Shown piece by piece: positions 14,400 to 26,215 of a stretch of 64,000 bases of DNA. The DNA is from Pelecanus crispus (Eukaryota > Chordata > Aves > Pelecaniformes > Pelecanidae). The notes under the pieces are model-generated. The model saw only the letters and a list, made by a program, of their open reading frames with translations. It was not told the DNA's origin and ran no database searches. Location: assembly GCF_030463565.1 (NCBI RefSeq), contig NC_134646.1, positions 41,671,240-41,735,239 on the forward strand, in the 5' to 3' direction. Positions within the stretch are counted from its first letter, which is position 1, and the number at the start of each line of letters is the position of its first letter. The translations under genes and the position numbers were made by a program.

Positions 14400-17300
14400 T
14401 GACTGTCATAGGTGAGCCCAGGCCCAGTCAACCTCCAGGATGCTGAAGTTGTTTACCAATATCTCAGCCTGAAATCCTCCTTTTCCCCAGCACTTTCTGA
14501 TGTGACAAGTTCTAGTCCTTATCACTCAGCTAATGAAATTCAGCAGTTTATTTTCACCTCCTTGATTTTCTTACTACTTGCTACAGGTAGCATGAAGGCT
14601 ATACCTAAACTGCCTTGTGGAGAGAGAAACCTAGGCTACAACCCGCTGTCTATGACGTTCCTACTGCTCAGAACTAGTAACCTGTGGAGATGACTGATGT
14701 AAAAGCAATGCATAGCATTATTCCTAGTCTCTTCAAAGTTTTGCATAATGTCATTATAGCCCCAAGACAAAATGGGAGGATTTTTTTCTCAAAAGTATCT
14801 AAAACAATACCCAGACAGCACTGCATTAACTATCACAGTTCTGAGGAAGCACTGTAATGCTTGGGAGGACACTGGAGGAAATGACGATGTTACATGGCAA
14901 GCTTTTCTGCTCCAAGGAAACCATGTTGTGCACTGTCTGTCTGGGACAGACCTTGCAGCAAACTACCCTGTCAAGACAGCTATATGTCAAAAAGTATTTG
15001 GTTCACTCCAGAAGGAATGAGGAAGCACGAATGCAATGCAGATATTCATTAGACCAGGACCCTGAAACAAAAGAGAGCATTAGCCGTCTTGGCAATAGAG
15101 ATCAATCTCAGGTCAGTTCTCTTTAAATTTATCCGGACTTCTACCCAGATGACTTGAGAAGATTGTCACTGATGAGACCAAGTCCTGGCTGAACCTCTGA
15201 GAACTGCAATGGCTGCCACATCAGTTTTACCTCTAACTTCAACAGCACTGCAGGCTGCCAACTACTCTTCTCCCCACCTTCCTCCTCCCAGGTTTTTGGG
15301 CTGCAAATTTTTGCAATGGAGAACATGGCTTTCTAGCAAAATTACATATCTAGACTATCAGGTTTGTGTTGCAGTGGTACACTTCTGGGGAATTTTTGTT
15401 GTAGCTTGTTCATACCAACCTGAACTAAGAGGAAATGAGACATGCAGTTTTCATATTTTCTTCTCCTCTTAACTATTAGCACTTACTTGCTTTTTGTGAG
15501 GGCTCAAATGGACTTTCCATTAAACATCATCAAGAATATCACAGGCAATCACTTATTTAAAAAAAAAAAAATCCCAAAAAACCACCCACCTACCAGCCTT
15601 GTAGACGTTCTAGAAAAAGTTTAAGACATCCACGTACTTTCTGACTTCACATGCCCTTTCTCCTCATAAACAAAGTATTGCCAGATCTTCTCCTTCAGCT
15701 AAGAATAGGCTGGAGAAGTCCTGGCCCGCTGACATTTCCTCTTCCCATAGCAGTAGCTTAATCTGTTACTTCTTTCTTGAGATTACCACTCAGCTATGTG
15801 GATTCAGATGCACTTTCTACTACCTGTTTTAAGCCCTACACATTTGGAGAGAATTGCATGTATCTGGCTTTGCTGAGCAGCCATCTCTGGGAAAAAGTGC
15901 TAAAGGTTCTATAATCATTGCTTTCTTTCCAAATTTCCTCTTGGGAGCACAGGAATATTATACCAATGACAAATATAGGAAGTTTTTCTTTTGCATCACT
16001 TCCCTCAAAGAAAGTCCATTAAATCCTGCTAGCGATGCCTGTCAAACTTCCATCAACAACTCCATTCTCCATTCCAGCTTCAAGCTAAGTAATCCCTCCA
16101 TTTTACCTTATTCAGTAACGCAATCCATAATCCAATACTCTCCGTATTACAGAATAAATTCAATTCAGGTAGTGCAATTAATTCTTTCAGTAAAGAAAGC
16201 ATTGCCCCCAAAGCTGTTTGAAAATACAGGGGGGATTGTAGTGACCTTTCTCTTTGCCTATTTTAATTCCACTGGGAAAATTCAGTGCTGTTGCATTACA
16301 GTGTTATTTTAATCATGTAAAGAAAACATTTGACCACTTCTATATTAACCCCTTTAATTTTTCACAGATGGCTAGCTCTAAGCTTAGATTTCTGAGTGGC
16401 AGGACATTATTACATGAAAGAGTACACTTTTTTCCCTTACATGTTAAGTCAGATGAAACTATGGGTTTGCATTTTCTAGGTAGTATTTGTGTTTATTCTG
16501 TTCACTGAGATATGTCAAATGCTGTACTGGCATAATTCAGAAGAATCAGACCAGGAAAAGAAAATATCTGGAGCCTTCTTTTTCATGAGCAATATTTACT
16601 ACCTGGGGGCATTAATGTCTGAACACCAGAACTCCAGACCAGCTGGGATATGTGCACAGAAAACTTCTCTACTGCCTTGTGCTGCTCTAATTCATTCCTG
16701 GTTTAGCAGGTAGCATGCTGAAATGCATAAGGAACTCTACAGAGGTACACTGTGCAACACTCTGCCCAGTCCTTAGCACAGAAACACAAAGGGAAAGTAT
16801 TTTCTAAACCTCTTGGCTTGGTTTTACCTCTCTTTTTTTTCTCCCCATAATTTACTCTTTCTGTGCCTTTTCTCTGCTGTGCAGCAACAAATTTTAAAAT
16901 AAGAAAATAATTTTATCATCATCACTTGGCACCACATAGCGTATACCCATACGCTACAGCATTTGGATCTGTGTAGTCACAAAATGCCACACTTTTGTCA
17001 AGTATTCCCCCACTATTTCCATCTCCAGGTCCACATTGGAGCAGGAGCCCACTCCAGGATGTGCCAGAGGGAGCAAGGACTATGTAGTTGGACCTCAGTA
17101 AAACTGTGAGACCCTGGCCAGCATGACAGAGTAAGAGTAGCAGGAGCTCCATTCGTCTTAGGGCCAGATGGAGTTAGAGAAACTCTCCCTGTGAACAGAG
17201 AAGTGCAGGGACACTCCTTGCTTTGCAGTTTGAAACAGGTTGAAGGAAAATCTGCAGAATTTTCTGGCATTGTCCATGAGGCTTTCCCATCCTTCTCACT
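14400..17300. other. Intergenic, cluster of medium chance reading frames, no gene recognised
   Basis: The longest frame is 15854-16312 plus (152 codons). It has biased, low-information composition with no domain, signal or repeat that I can name, and a stop-poor stretch of this size is expected somewhere in 64 kb. Frames at 14772-15126 and 16922-17270 were also read and not recognised. Confidence 0.5.
16937..16956. repeat. Small hairpin with 8-bp perfect stem and ACCC loop
   Basis: TAGCGTAT, loop ACCC, then ATACGCTA. The two CpG dinucleotides in the arms make it stand out in CpG-poor DNA. No terminator-like T run follows and no gene adjoins. Confidence 0.5.
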
Positions 17301-20256
17301 TCTCCTCTCTCATAGTCAGTCAGCTGAAACCCCCACGTGATGTAATTTGGATGCCTTAAAACATCAGATTTTCTTTCTCTTTCTTTAAAATCAAGATCTA
17401 GAATGTTTTCCTTAACTTTTTATTCAAATGCTTCTCATTGCTCCACTTCCCCCTGAAAAGACTCTTTCATTTTGAAACTAAATCTAGTAATAAATTAAAG
17501 CACACTGAAAGAAACTTAACTTTTCAAAGACTACATCAATAAATTACAATTTCCTCTTCTTTTTATGAAATAATGTATAGTTATGTATTTTTTGTGTCCA
17601 TATCTGTCTCCTCAGGGGGCAAAATTACTAACTATTAGATCTTCAAAGGTAGCATTCCTCAGGTTTAGGTCATCTGACTTACATCTCAGAAAATGCAGTG
17701 TCTACACTTTGGGGAAAAAAGTGGTGTTCTTTTAAGCCACTGCAAAATCTGTATGTCCCACATATCTATAAACATTTCCATCTGGTTTAGGTGTACAGTT
17801 TGGAAGAGGAGGACAACGATGGTGGGTAAAACTGTGTTTTTGTGGGGTTGTTTGGGTTTTTTTTTAAAACAGATCTTATTAAAATGTTGATCTATTATTT
17901 ATCCTTATTATCAATGTTATTGACAAAATAATTCTATGGCTACAGAATTCAAAAAGAGGCATTAGGAAACTCTGCAAGCAAATCAAATATACATTATCCC
18001 TGAAAAAGTATAGTCCATGTAGTACTTTTGACTTAAACTTTTGACTGTGACTTTTTTTGGTTTCACAGACCTTGATTACATCTACGGTCACCATCACTAA
18101 AATAAAAAAAAAATCCTTGAAGATTACTGCTGCTAAACCTCAACTACATGAACTCTCCAACTGGAAAACTTACTGTAGGAAGGCAAAATAAAGAGACTGT
18201 ACATATCAGTATTCAGATAAACAGAACAGAGACTTACTAAGGGAAAGTGAAAGTCTTGCAGGCTTCCTGAAAGATTTCTGAACCTGTTAGACCATTTCAC
18301 TTATTTTGCAATTATGTTGTCTAACTTATTATTTGTTTTCTGGAAATTCTTCTCTATAACCCAATTGTTATTAAAAAAAAAAATCTATGCCATTATTATT
18401 AATTTAAACCTTTAAGGTTTAAATGGGCTGACCAATAGGTTTATCTTACCATGGTAACAAAACAGTGTTATGCTGCTTGAGCTCTGCTGCAGAGCAGAAA
18501 AATCTGTGTGTCTATAAAATTTTTAGCTAATTAACTCACTGCTCCATGCAGTGCAGTAAAAAAATATTTGACATATATGATGTACTTCAGATCCCTAGTG
18601 CTACTGCACACACTCAAATATCTGATTCATTCTCCAAACTCTTGAAACAGATATTATCTACACAGTAACAAAACTATTTCAAGGACTAACATGCAACCCA
18701 TGCCACACCCTGGCAGAAGAGCACTGGACACGAGTACTTGCCTCGTCTGTTCCAGTAGTTAAAATATGTCTTCCAAAACTGGAAGTGCAATGTAAGAACC
18801 TTTCTGAATAACACTGGCTGAAATCCTACAATTTCCTTCATCTATTCATGGTAAACTGTAAAAAAGTTTGAAAGTCATGAGAAAATATGTCAGGTGTTGC
18901 TTCAGGCTGTAATTAATAAGACTGCATACACTAAACTATGTAAGCTGTGATATATATGCATATCTACAGTTGACTGCAATGATAAACAGTCATTTTCAGT
19001 CTTCATCCAAGACTCAAATAAACAGGCATTTATGGTACTGAAAAAGTACAGTACATACTGTCTCTCAAGACTACCTCAGTTGTACAAGGAAATTCTAAGA
19101 AAATAGGTCACAGAGCATTTTAAAAGTAGAATCATAGAGGCTTAAGCAGACTCCAATTATCAGAGCTATCAGGTGCTGCCATTCTACAATATTTCAATTT
19201 TCCCAGCCTGATATTTTAACAGTAGCTTGAAAGGTTAAAAAAAAAAAAAAAAAAAGAAATTACCAAGATGACAGCTCAATTGTGCAGCAAAACTAAGTCA
19301 TATTATATAGACATTCAATGAAGAATCTCTTTTCACCGATTTTTTTTTTCCTTTGTAATCTTAACATATGGTTGGTTTTCCTTGATGCCAAGAAACAGTC
19401 AACAAAAAGAAGCTTTTAGTACCTTTGTTCTTCCCAAGCCTTAGCAACTGTTTACCAGTTCATGGCTGCAGTAAGAGAAGAATAAGGGGAAAGATTTAGT
19501 ATGGAAGAACTCTTTATTACTTACCTGAGTCCAGCTTTAGTCTCGTATCTGACGCTAACTCATAGTACCAAAACTGCTAAACACTACCCCTAGTGACAAA
19601 ACCACTAAGAACAGGAAAAAGCATCTCCCTTTTCTACTCATTTCAGACCACATCCCTTGAGCTGAGCACTGCCTGACGTGACCATTTTCTGCAACAGTAA
19701 AAGATGTGAATTTTTTATTTGAATGTATTGTGGTGAGCAAGCTCTGTTACGTAGCTAGATTAAATATAGAACATGAAGCTTCTTTGCCAGATTTTACTGA
19801 GCACAAACAGTACTATTCCACTTAATAAATTCAGAATCAGACCAGAACACTGTACTATAATAGCCACAGGCACAGCTGAGGAGGGGACCTGGTGACATTT
19901 CTCAATTCTCAGGTCCAGGTCTTGTTGTTGCCATGTCTGAAGAGCATATCAGGACAAAATATGGAAAAATATATTCTCCCATGTACAACAGATTCCTCAT
20001 GTGGGAAGCCTGGATCAGGAGTCATTGGGGTACTTCAGCAGGCCCCTAGTGCTGGAAAATCAGAGGATGGGAAAAGTGGAGGCTCCAGACGAGGGGAACA
20101 TTTGCCATGGAGCTCAACCTTGTGCATCAGAGTATTTTCCATTTTCCTCACCATACTTTGACATGAAAGCTTGAGTTTGTGTCTCACAGAAAGCCACATT
20201 ATCATTATTTTTCCCTTTTTTTTTTTTAAAAAAAAACCCACACACCTGCTTTTTAC
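17301..20256. other. Intergenic, AT-rich; nothing recognised
   Basis: Apart from the palindrome at 18402 and an A-run at about 19237-19256, no structure was seen. A short CR1-like word (AATCATAGA at 19130) is too short to support an element. Confidence 0.55.
18402..18424. repeat. Short perfect palindrome, 11-bp arms
   Basis: ATTTAAACCTT and AAGGTTTAAAT flank a single T. It could act as a dimeric protein site or be chance in AT-rich DNA. Confidence 0.6.
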
Positions 20257-20305
20257 AAAATCTGCTGACCAAAAAATCCACCAAAAATTATTTGGATTGC
20301 AAGGA
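20257..20305 (+). repeat. Left arm of a perfect 49-bp inverted repeat
   Basis: Positions 20257-20305 are the exact reverse complement of 20470-20518. The 164-bp spacer shows no similarity between its halves, and identity stops sharply at both ends of the arms. A transcript across the site would fold into a long perfect hairpin stem. Confidence 0.97.
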
Positions 20306-20469
20306 ACAATTTTTCAAAGAATTTCCACATAGACTTACAATGGCTATAAGCTATGGCACAGCCGTTAAAAAATATCTGGTTTTGATGCAAAAATGTCAAG
20401 TAATGAAGAATTAGCTACCCCCAACAGTTGTTTCTGTGTCAAATTACCTTACTTTAAACATGTGCTTCC

Positions 20470-20518
20470 TCCTTGCAATCCAAATAATTTTTGGTGGATT
20501 TTTTGGTCAGCAGATTTT
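20470..20518 (-). repeat. Right arm of a perfect 49-bp inverted repeat
   Basis: Exact reverse complement of 20257-20305, with the same abrupt ends. It falls inside a short chance open frame (20436-20618) that shows no protein features. Confidence 0.97.
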
Positions 20519-21639
20519 CTTCTATATGTACAATTTAAGTAATAACGGACTTGATCTACTTAGGATGACGAGGAACATTAACTTCAAATTTATCAACAAT
20601 CCACTTAGCTTGATGTAATAAACTCCTTGGTTACTAGAAATACTGAGGTTGTCTAACATCTTTTCTGTTTATTTAAAACAGCTAGTTAATCCTAAAATAA
20701 TGCTGGTTCAGGTTACTTAGGATCTCAGGTGACATGTTAAAGACATACTAATAATCTTCTACACCTAACAATAAAAATTGCTACTTAAATCAGTGTTTCT
20801 TCAGTTTATGAATTTTTGTATGATCCTGACTATGGGATGGTTGATGCCTGAAAGCTTCAGGCTCGGTTTTGATGTTTCCAATAGAAAGAGTTATTTAAAA
20901 TTACACCAAGGAGATTAAGAAGCCAATTCAAAGCCTTCAAAGAGAAAAAGCTACTTACATTAATCTTAAATACCTTTAGATCAGGCCTGTAATTTAGGTA
21001 TGTGCTGAGGCTCCAAAGAGTGTGTCCTTTTTAAGAAGCTTCTCATTTTAGTTCCATGAGGACTAGAGGGATATAAAATGCACAACATTAGGAATCACTT
21101 CAGCTCCAGTCAACCTTTTTAAATAACAATGTTTTTTCTTTCATCAAGACACAGGCTAAAGATATGGCCATGTCCATCATTGATCCTAACTGCAAGTTCT
21201 AAAAAGACATTACAACAGAATCTCCAGCTGCTGAAATTATTTCACTATAAATTTAGCTTTAGCAAATTATTTAATTTTTTTTAATGTGAAGTTATGGTTC
21301 TTCCTGAAAGCACCTTATATTTGCAAGCAACTGATTTCTGTTCAGACTAGGCTTATAAAGGAGGTGTCAGCTGAGCACCATGCAGAATCTTAAAGGGAAC
21401 AGCAGGAAAGATACCTCGGGATGAACACGCTACCTCAGCAACCCTTTATTTTGCAACTAAAATATCTGTCAGGCACAGAGACACATGATAATTCTGCACC
21501 ATTCCTGGTTATACTGCCACTGTAGCTGCCAATAGGCACTGCAGTGGATTTTGAAAACCTGGATCATGACAGAAGTTATTGTCCTCCTATGGCAAACACC
21601 TAGTTTGTGTGCAATCATACCATTTCTGTTCTGTATCAA
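20519..21639. other. Intergenic, nothing recognised
   Basis: No recognisable gene or repeat between the inverted repeat and the CR1 fragment. The forward open frame beginning at 21551 belongs to the minisatellite artefact described at 22027. Confidence 0.55.
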
Positions 21640-22012
21640 GGCTCTAGACTACAAAACCAAAGAATTTGCTTGGGTTCTGTTTCATAACCACAGTATGCAT
21701 ATAAGCAAGTCACTCAACCACATCATTGCTAACTGTAAGAGCTGTACAATCAAACCTCTCCTTTACATACAATGCCACTCCTCCACCTCACCTGCCCAGC
21801 CTGTAGCCCTCCATCCCACCACTCCAACTGTGGGACTTGTTCCACCAAGTCTCACTAATACCAATGATGTCATAGCTCTGGGAGCTGACCAACACTTCCA
21901 GTTGATCCTGTCTGTTTCTCATACTGCATGCATTGGTGTACAGGCATTTCAGATGTGCTCTGGAACCTTCCATGCTCCCAGGAATGCCCTCATGTTGACA
22001 GCATTCAGGTCT
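21640..22012 (-). mobile_element. CR1 LINE fragment, ORF2 endonuclease region
   Basis: The minus strand encodes a recognisable stretch of the CR1 apurinic-type endonuclease: LKCLYTNACSMRN, then SYDIIGISETWWNKSHSWS, MEGYRLGR, a stop, and GGGVALYVKERFDC. Similarity fades by about 21640-21700. The 5' end abuts the minisatellite at 22013-22030. The piece lacks the reverse transcriptase and 3' end, so it is an internal remnant rather than a simple 5'-truncated insertion. At least one in-frame stop shows that it is dead. Confidence 0.85.
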
Positions 22013-22026
22013 GCAAAAAAAGGAAA

Positions 22027-22197
22027 CGAAGCGAGGGGAGAAAAGCGAAGCGAGGGGAGAAAAGCGAAGCGAGGGGAGAAAAGCGAAGCGAGGGGAGAAA
22101 AGCGAAGCGAGGGGAGAAAAGCGAAGCGAGGGGAGAAAAGCGAAGCGAGGGGAGAAAAGCGAAGCGAGGGGAGAAAAGCGAAGCGAGGGGAGAGGGG
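22027..22197. repeat. 19-bp minisatellite, nine identical copies
   Basis: The unit GAAGCGAGGGGAGAAAAGC repeats with an exact 19-bp period; GCGAGGGG starts at 22031, 22050, 22069, 22088, 22107, 22126, 22145, 22164 and 22183. Since 19 is not a multiple of three and the unit has no stop in any phase, all forward frames stay open and give a 19-residue periodic peptide. This explains the long apparent reading frame at 21551-22384, which should not be called a gene. Perfect identity suggests recent expansion. Confidence 0.97.
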
Positions 22198-22312
22198 AGG
22201 AAAAAGAAGAGAAAAGAGAACAGGGGAAAAAGAAGAGAAAAGGGAAAAAAGAAGAGAAAAGAGAAAAAAAGAAAAAATAAAAGAGAAAAAAGAAGATAAA
22301 AAGGAAAAAAAA
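22198..22312. repeat. Polypurine (GA-rich) tract following the minisatellite
   Basis: About 115 bases of nearly pure A and G on the plus strand (one C, two or three T) grade from G-rich to A-rich. They look like decayed versions of the GGGGAGAAAAG motif. Such mirror-like purine tracts can form triplex DNA and are hard to assemble. Confidence 0.85.
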
Positions 22313-22496
22313 GTACTTAAAAAGCACTTAAGCATCAGCCAATTTGAAAAAGCAATTCAATGGAATTTGTTACAATCAAGATAGCAACTTATTAAAGATC
22401 CAAGAATGGCAAGGTTCGCTCTATTACTTACATGGAAGAAGTACACAAAGGAAAATTCAGCTACACTCAAGTTAGAATGATACATTGAGGGATCAT

Positions 22497-23150
22497 GGGT
22501 GCGGGGGATAAGGGGGATCCTCCCATTGAGTCATGAGATTCAGAATAGACCCCCTTGCTTTCTAAACCCCTTTCAGAGAGGAGTCTAGGTGCAGCTCCTA
22601 ACTCCTAATCTTTGTCTCAGACTTGGTCAACGGTTTATGTGAGTAGGGATAATATATATGGATATATAGCCAAATTGCACGCACACACACACCCCAAGGT
22701 TAACCTGTGACTAAAATTTCCCTTTTTGTGAGTTTCATGAATTACTTTTATGTGCTGGCATCAACAGACAGTCAGTGAACCTCACGAAGTCAGGCCTTTG
22801 AGTCCTTGCAAAATCACTGGACAATCCTTCAATCTTCACAAAATCTACCCTTAGAGGTGTCCCAGCTCAGGGGGAGATACTGGGTCACGGTCTGCTGTGG
22901 TCCCAGAGAGCTCAAAAAGATCTCCCTCTTGGATCGCTCTTTATAGGATCTCGAGATGATTGGCTTTGGTCAGTAATTTACATTCTGGCCACAATTCACG
23001 CTGAGTCATTCTGGTACACAACTCAGGCAGCAGATAGCCCAGGTGTGGACAGAGATTGCCTGACGCCCAGGTCATTATGACCAAGGTAACAGCACCATAG
23101 GGCTTATCCTGGGATCTCCTGAGTGGCCCGGGGGGCTGCACCACCACAGT
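22497..23150 (-). mobile_element. LTR-like block, probable solo LTR (borders uncertain)
   Basis: On the minus strand the block contains a CCAAT box (22963-22959) followed 14 bases later by TATAAA (22945-22940, in CCTATAAAGAGCG), then a G/C-richer leader, then AT-rich sequence with a short CA microsatellite at 22681-22694. Composition differs from the AT-rich surroundings. Possible ends are TGTGGTGGTGC (from 23150) and CCCGCACCCA (to 22498), which would give TG...CA termini, but no target duplication was found. It could also be part of another repeat class. Confidence 0.45.
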
Positions 23151-26144
23151 AAGTTTTGCTGGCATTTAGGCTTCTCACTGTGACCATCTTCAATCTTGCT
23201 GCTTGTCTGTAGTCACCTCAGAACACAAAACAGATCCTTAGGAAAGGCTATGGAATAACCTATGAAAATAAAATTTCTCACATCTTTCCCTGCGAAAGCA
23301 TTTTATCTTCTATAGGATTTCTCCAATTGCTCTTAAATTATAAATGTTTTAATTGTTAACTATTTTTTTAATAGTGTTGAGCTACCCTCTGCAGCTGAAT
23401 CGGAGGTAAAAAAGTGTAGGAAAAATATTATATTGTGATTCATGACCTATTTCTAACTGCTCATAAAATCATGTTCACTCTTGCTAAGATCTCAAACTGT
23501 CCAAAATAACCCAGTGTGAGTTTAATGAGCAGCAGGTTTAGAATATTGAAACAATGTTTATAGAAAGATTTAAATCTTTTTGAAGAACTTGCAAGCATTT
23601 GTCTTCTCCATTTCAGGAACGAAAAGGGAAACTGTTTGGTGACCAAAAAAGGTTTGTTTTTCACTATTTACCTTTTGGTCCTCTTAGATCACAGGGTTAA
23701 GATAACATTCAGAACAACCTTTACAAACATGTTCACCTGCAAAAATAAGAACAGTAAAATAGAAGTCTTGCTGACAACTTCAAAGAGCAAATTCTTGTCC
23801 AAGAATTGAGTGTCTGAACCCATTGGAGTTTGACTGACTTATGCCATAGATAAAATATCAAGTGTCTCAAACTGAAGAGGCTTTTTTTCTTCTGGCTCAA
23901 CATAAGATAGAATATTAGAATTATTGTTCCTACTCACTTGGATTTAGTGCCATTCATGATACCATGTAAATTGTGATCCACTGTTCTACATGCTGAATAA
24001 ATACCAAATAAATGCCAGTTCCCATGAAGAAGATGATACAATTTACAAGACAAATAGTAAAAGCTGACATGGGATTGAGTACAGTCTCAAGTGCTTTGAC
24101 TAGTCCTAATGACTAGTTAAGAAATCACACACATTCCTTCATGAAAAAAGAGCAAATTTTAATAATGTACACTTCAAATAAAGCACTGCCATATTTGCCA
24201 GAGATTAATAAGGGGTAATGAACGATGGATCTGCAAAGCCAGAAAATTCCATTTTCTGCCCCTAAGAAAATGCTTGTGAAAACCGAAGTGAACTTTGCAG
24301 AAAAAAAAAAAAAATCCCAGTCATGTCTTGAATGTATGGTTTTTTGCTGTATCTTTCAAATATTAATCTCTAACTGTGCTGAATCAACACCTGCACAGCA
24401 TCAGCAGGAGGGGAAATACTGGCACTTGAGGCTCCAGTCAGCAAGTACAGAGGAGTTGGGTAGCTTGGCAACAGCGATACAAGTAATCTTTAAAATTTCA
24501 TCCATTTAATTCCTCAGGGAGAGGACTCTTAGTGAACTGAGGTTACTGCTAAAAGTGATAGTACAGCACCTACAGTCACTGATCAATTTAAAAATGTAAT
24601 AAGATTCAGAATGATTGAATGTAGTACAGAACTTCTGAAAAAAAATGGTTGCTTTTTTTTTTGTTAAGATTACTTATATTCTTATATTTGCAGGCTAGCA
24701 CTGAATACCAGTTTCCTAGAAGACCACAGGAGAGATTATTTTCTACAGTACTGAATTGCTGAAGTATAGTCTTAGTTCAGGGTAGGCTTCAATTCCTTAT
24801 TTCCTTGAAACACTGGCATCTCAGTAGAATGATAAAAATAAAAAACCAAAACAAACAGAAAAATCACACAGTAGTTCTCAAAGAATCTATGAGAAAACAG
24901 CTTGATTTTTAAAGTTAATTTCCAAGCCCATTTACTTATATTGTACCCAAAAAGTTAAAAGAAAGCAGAAGGCTGACTGATAACACTTACAAATTTGATA
25001 CAATCTATGAATAGAATGGTTTATAGCAAATTAGCTATAATGCATCATTATTTGTAAGTACAGTCAACTGTATCAACAGTTCTTGTCTGGTCTCATTTAT
25101 GAGCTCTTCCAAGTGGTTAGGAAAATGCAGATAGTCTAGAGACCACACATCAGAAAAATGTTGAAAATAACACGGCACAATGAATTTTATTGCTGAATTT
25201 TGAATGACAGTAATACTACCTTGCAACACGCAATTATACACTTATATGCACAGAGATGCTAAGTCCTTAAAGTTAACTTTAACATTATGACTACCACCTG
25301 TACTTGCTTTCATTACACCTATTTTAACAACAACAATATTTTTTCAGTCTACAGATTCCTAACACCACCATTTTGCATGCTTTCGCTGAGCCGAGAGTGC
25401 TGAGCTGAGAGTGAGAGAAAGGTGTCTGGTGGAACTTTTATCTGTCTGTCTGTTTAAAGCAGAGCTGCTTTCTGTCCCTTTCCAGACCTGGTATCCCTGA
25501 GAGAGAATGGAAAGAGAGAAGAGCAAAAGCTGATCTCAGGGGGGCAGTGGAGGGAGAGGAAACATTCCGACCTTTCTCTGCACTCTCCTCCTCCAACTTG
25601 CACAAACCCCTCTTCAGTTCATGAAGAGAAGCCTCTGCTTTTTCTCTGCAGCTGCCCTCCCAAGGATAAAGACGATGGGAAGAAGAGCTCTTTCTTGGAA
25701 AGGGCTGAGATTCCTGACAGAGCTGGAGCTTCTGGTGTTATTGTGAGAAAGCCGCCAGCTTGCGACAGAATAATTCAACTGACAAATACTTTGAAAGTTG
25801 GTAACTGTAACTCTTGCCGGTACCACTTAAAGAAAGTCTCCTTTGTGAATTTAGAGCTTACGAACAAGCAGAGTATGAGTAATGTCGTTGCCACACCTAA
25901 CAAAGATCAAATCCCAGTGAATCAACCATGTGGGAACCAAAATATCACAGTGACAGGCACTTCAGAACTACATCATAAAGCCTCTTTTGTAAATATGATG
26001 GGTTAAATCTTATCCCTATTGAAGTGAAAGCTCACTCAAAATCAAAGAATGGACTAGCATGCCTCTAGGGAAATAAATTGTTCAAAGGCTTATCTTCCTA
26101 GCAGTATCAGGCTGATTCTCACACCTTGCTCTGGTTCTTGGTCT

Positions 26145-26215
26145 GCCTCTGACGTGCTGTGTGATGCTGAATAATTCACTCACCTCTCACCTCTGTGCTG
26201 TGAACCTCTCTCTCA
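26145..26215 (+). mobile_element. Possible MIR (CORE-SINE) relic
   Basis: TCTGCCTCTGACGTGCTGTG, followed by a poorly matched stretch, then TTCACTCACCTC and CTCTGTGCT, parallels the MIR core (ctgccacttactagctgtgtgacc ... gtcacttaacctctctgtgcc). The match is short and diverged and was judged by eye only. Confidence 0.35.

Noticed and set aside
15854..16312. 152-codon ORF on the plus strand
   Set aside because: No family features; a frame of this size is plausible by chance, and no exon borders or neighbouring coding pieces support it.
19128..19200. Short CR1-like word (AATCATAGA) as a CR1 remnant; similar words near 5710 and 35986
   Set aside because: Matches of about 10 bases are expected by chance in AT-rich DNA and have no supporting continuation.
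21551..22384. Longest apparent ORF of the window (277 codons, plus strand), and similar frames on the minus strand
   Set aside because: It is made by the 19-bp minisatellite and the purine tract, with the leading part running antisense through a CR1 fragment. It has no independent coding support.
25267..25282. TTAAAGTTAACTTTAA palindrome
   Set aside because: Perfect but short and AT-rich; no context to suggest a protein site.
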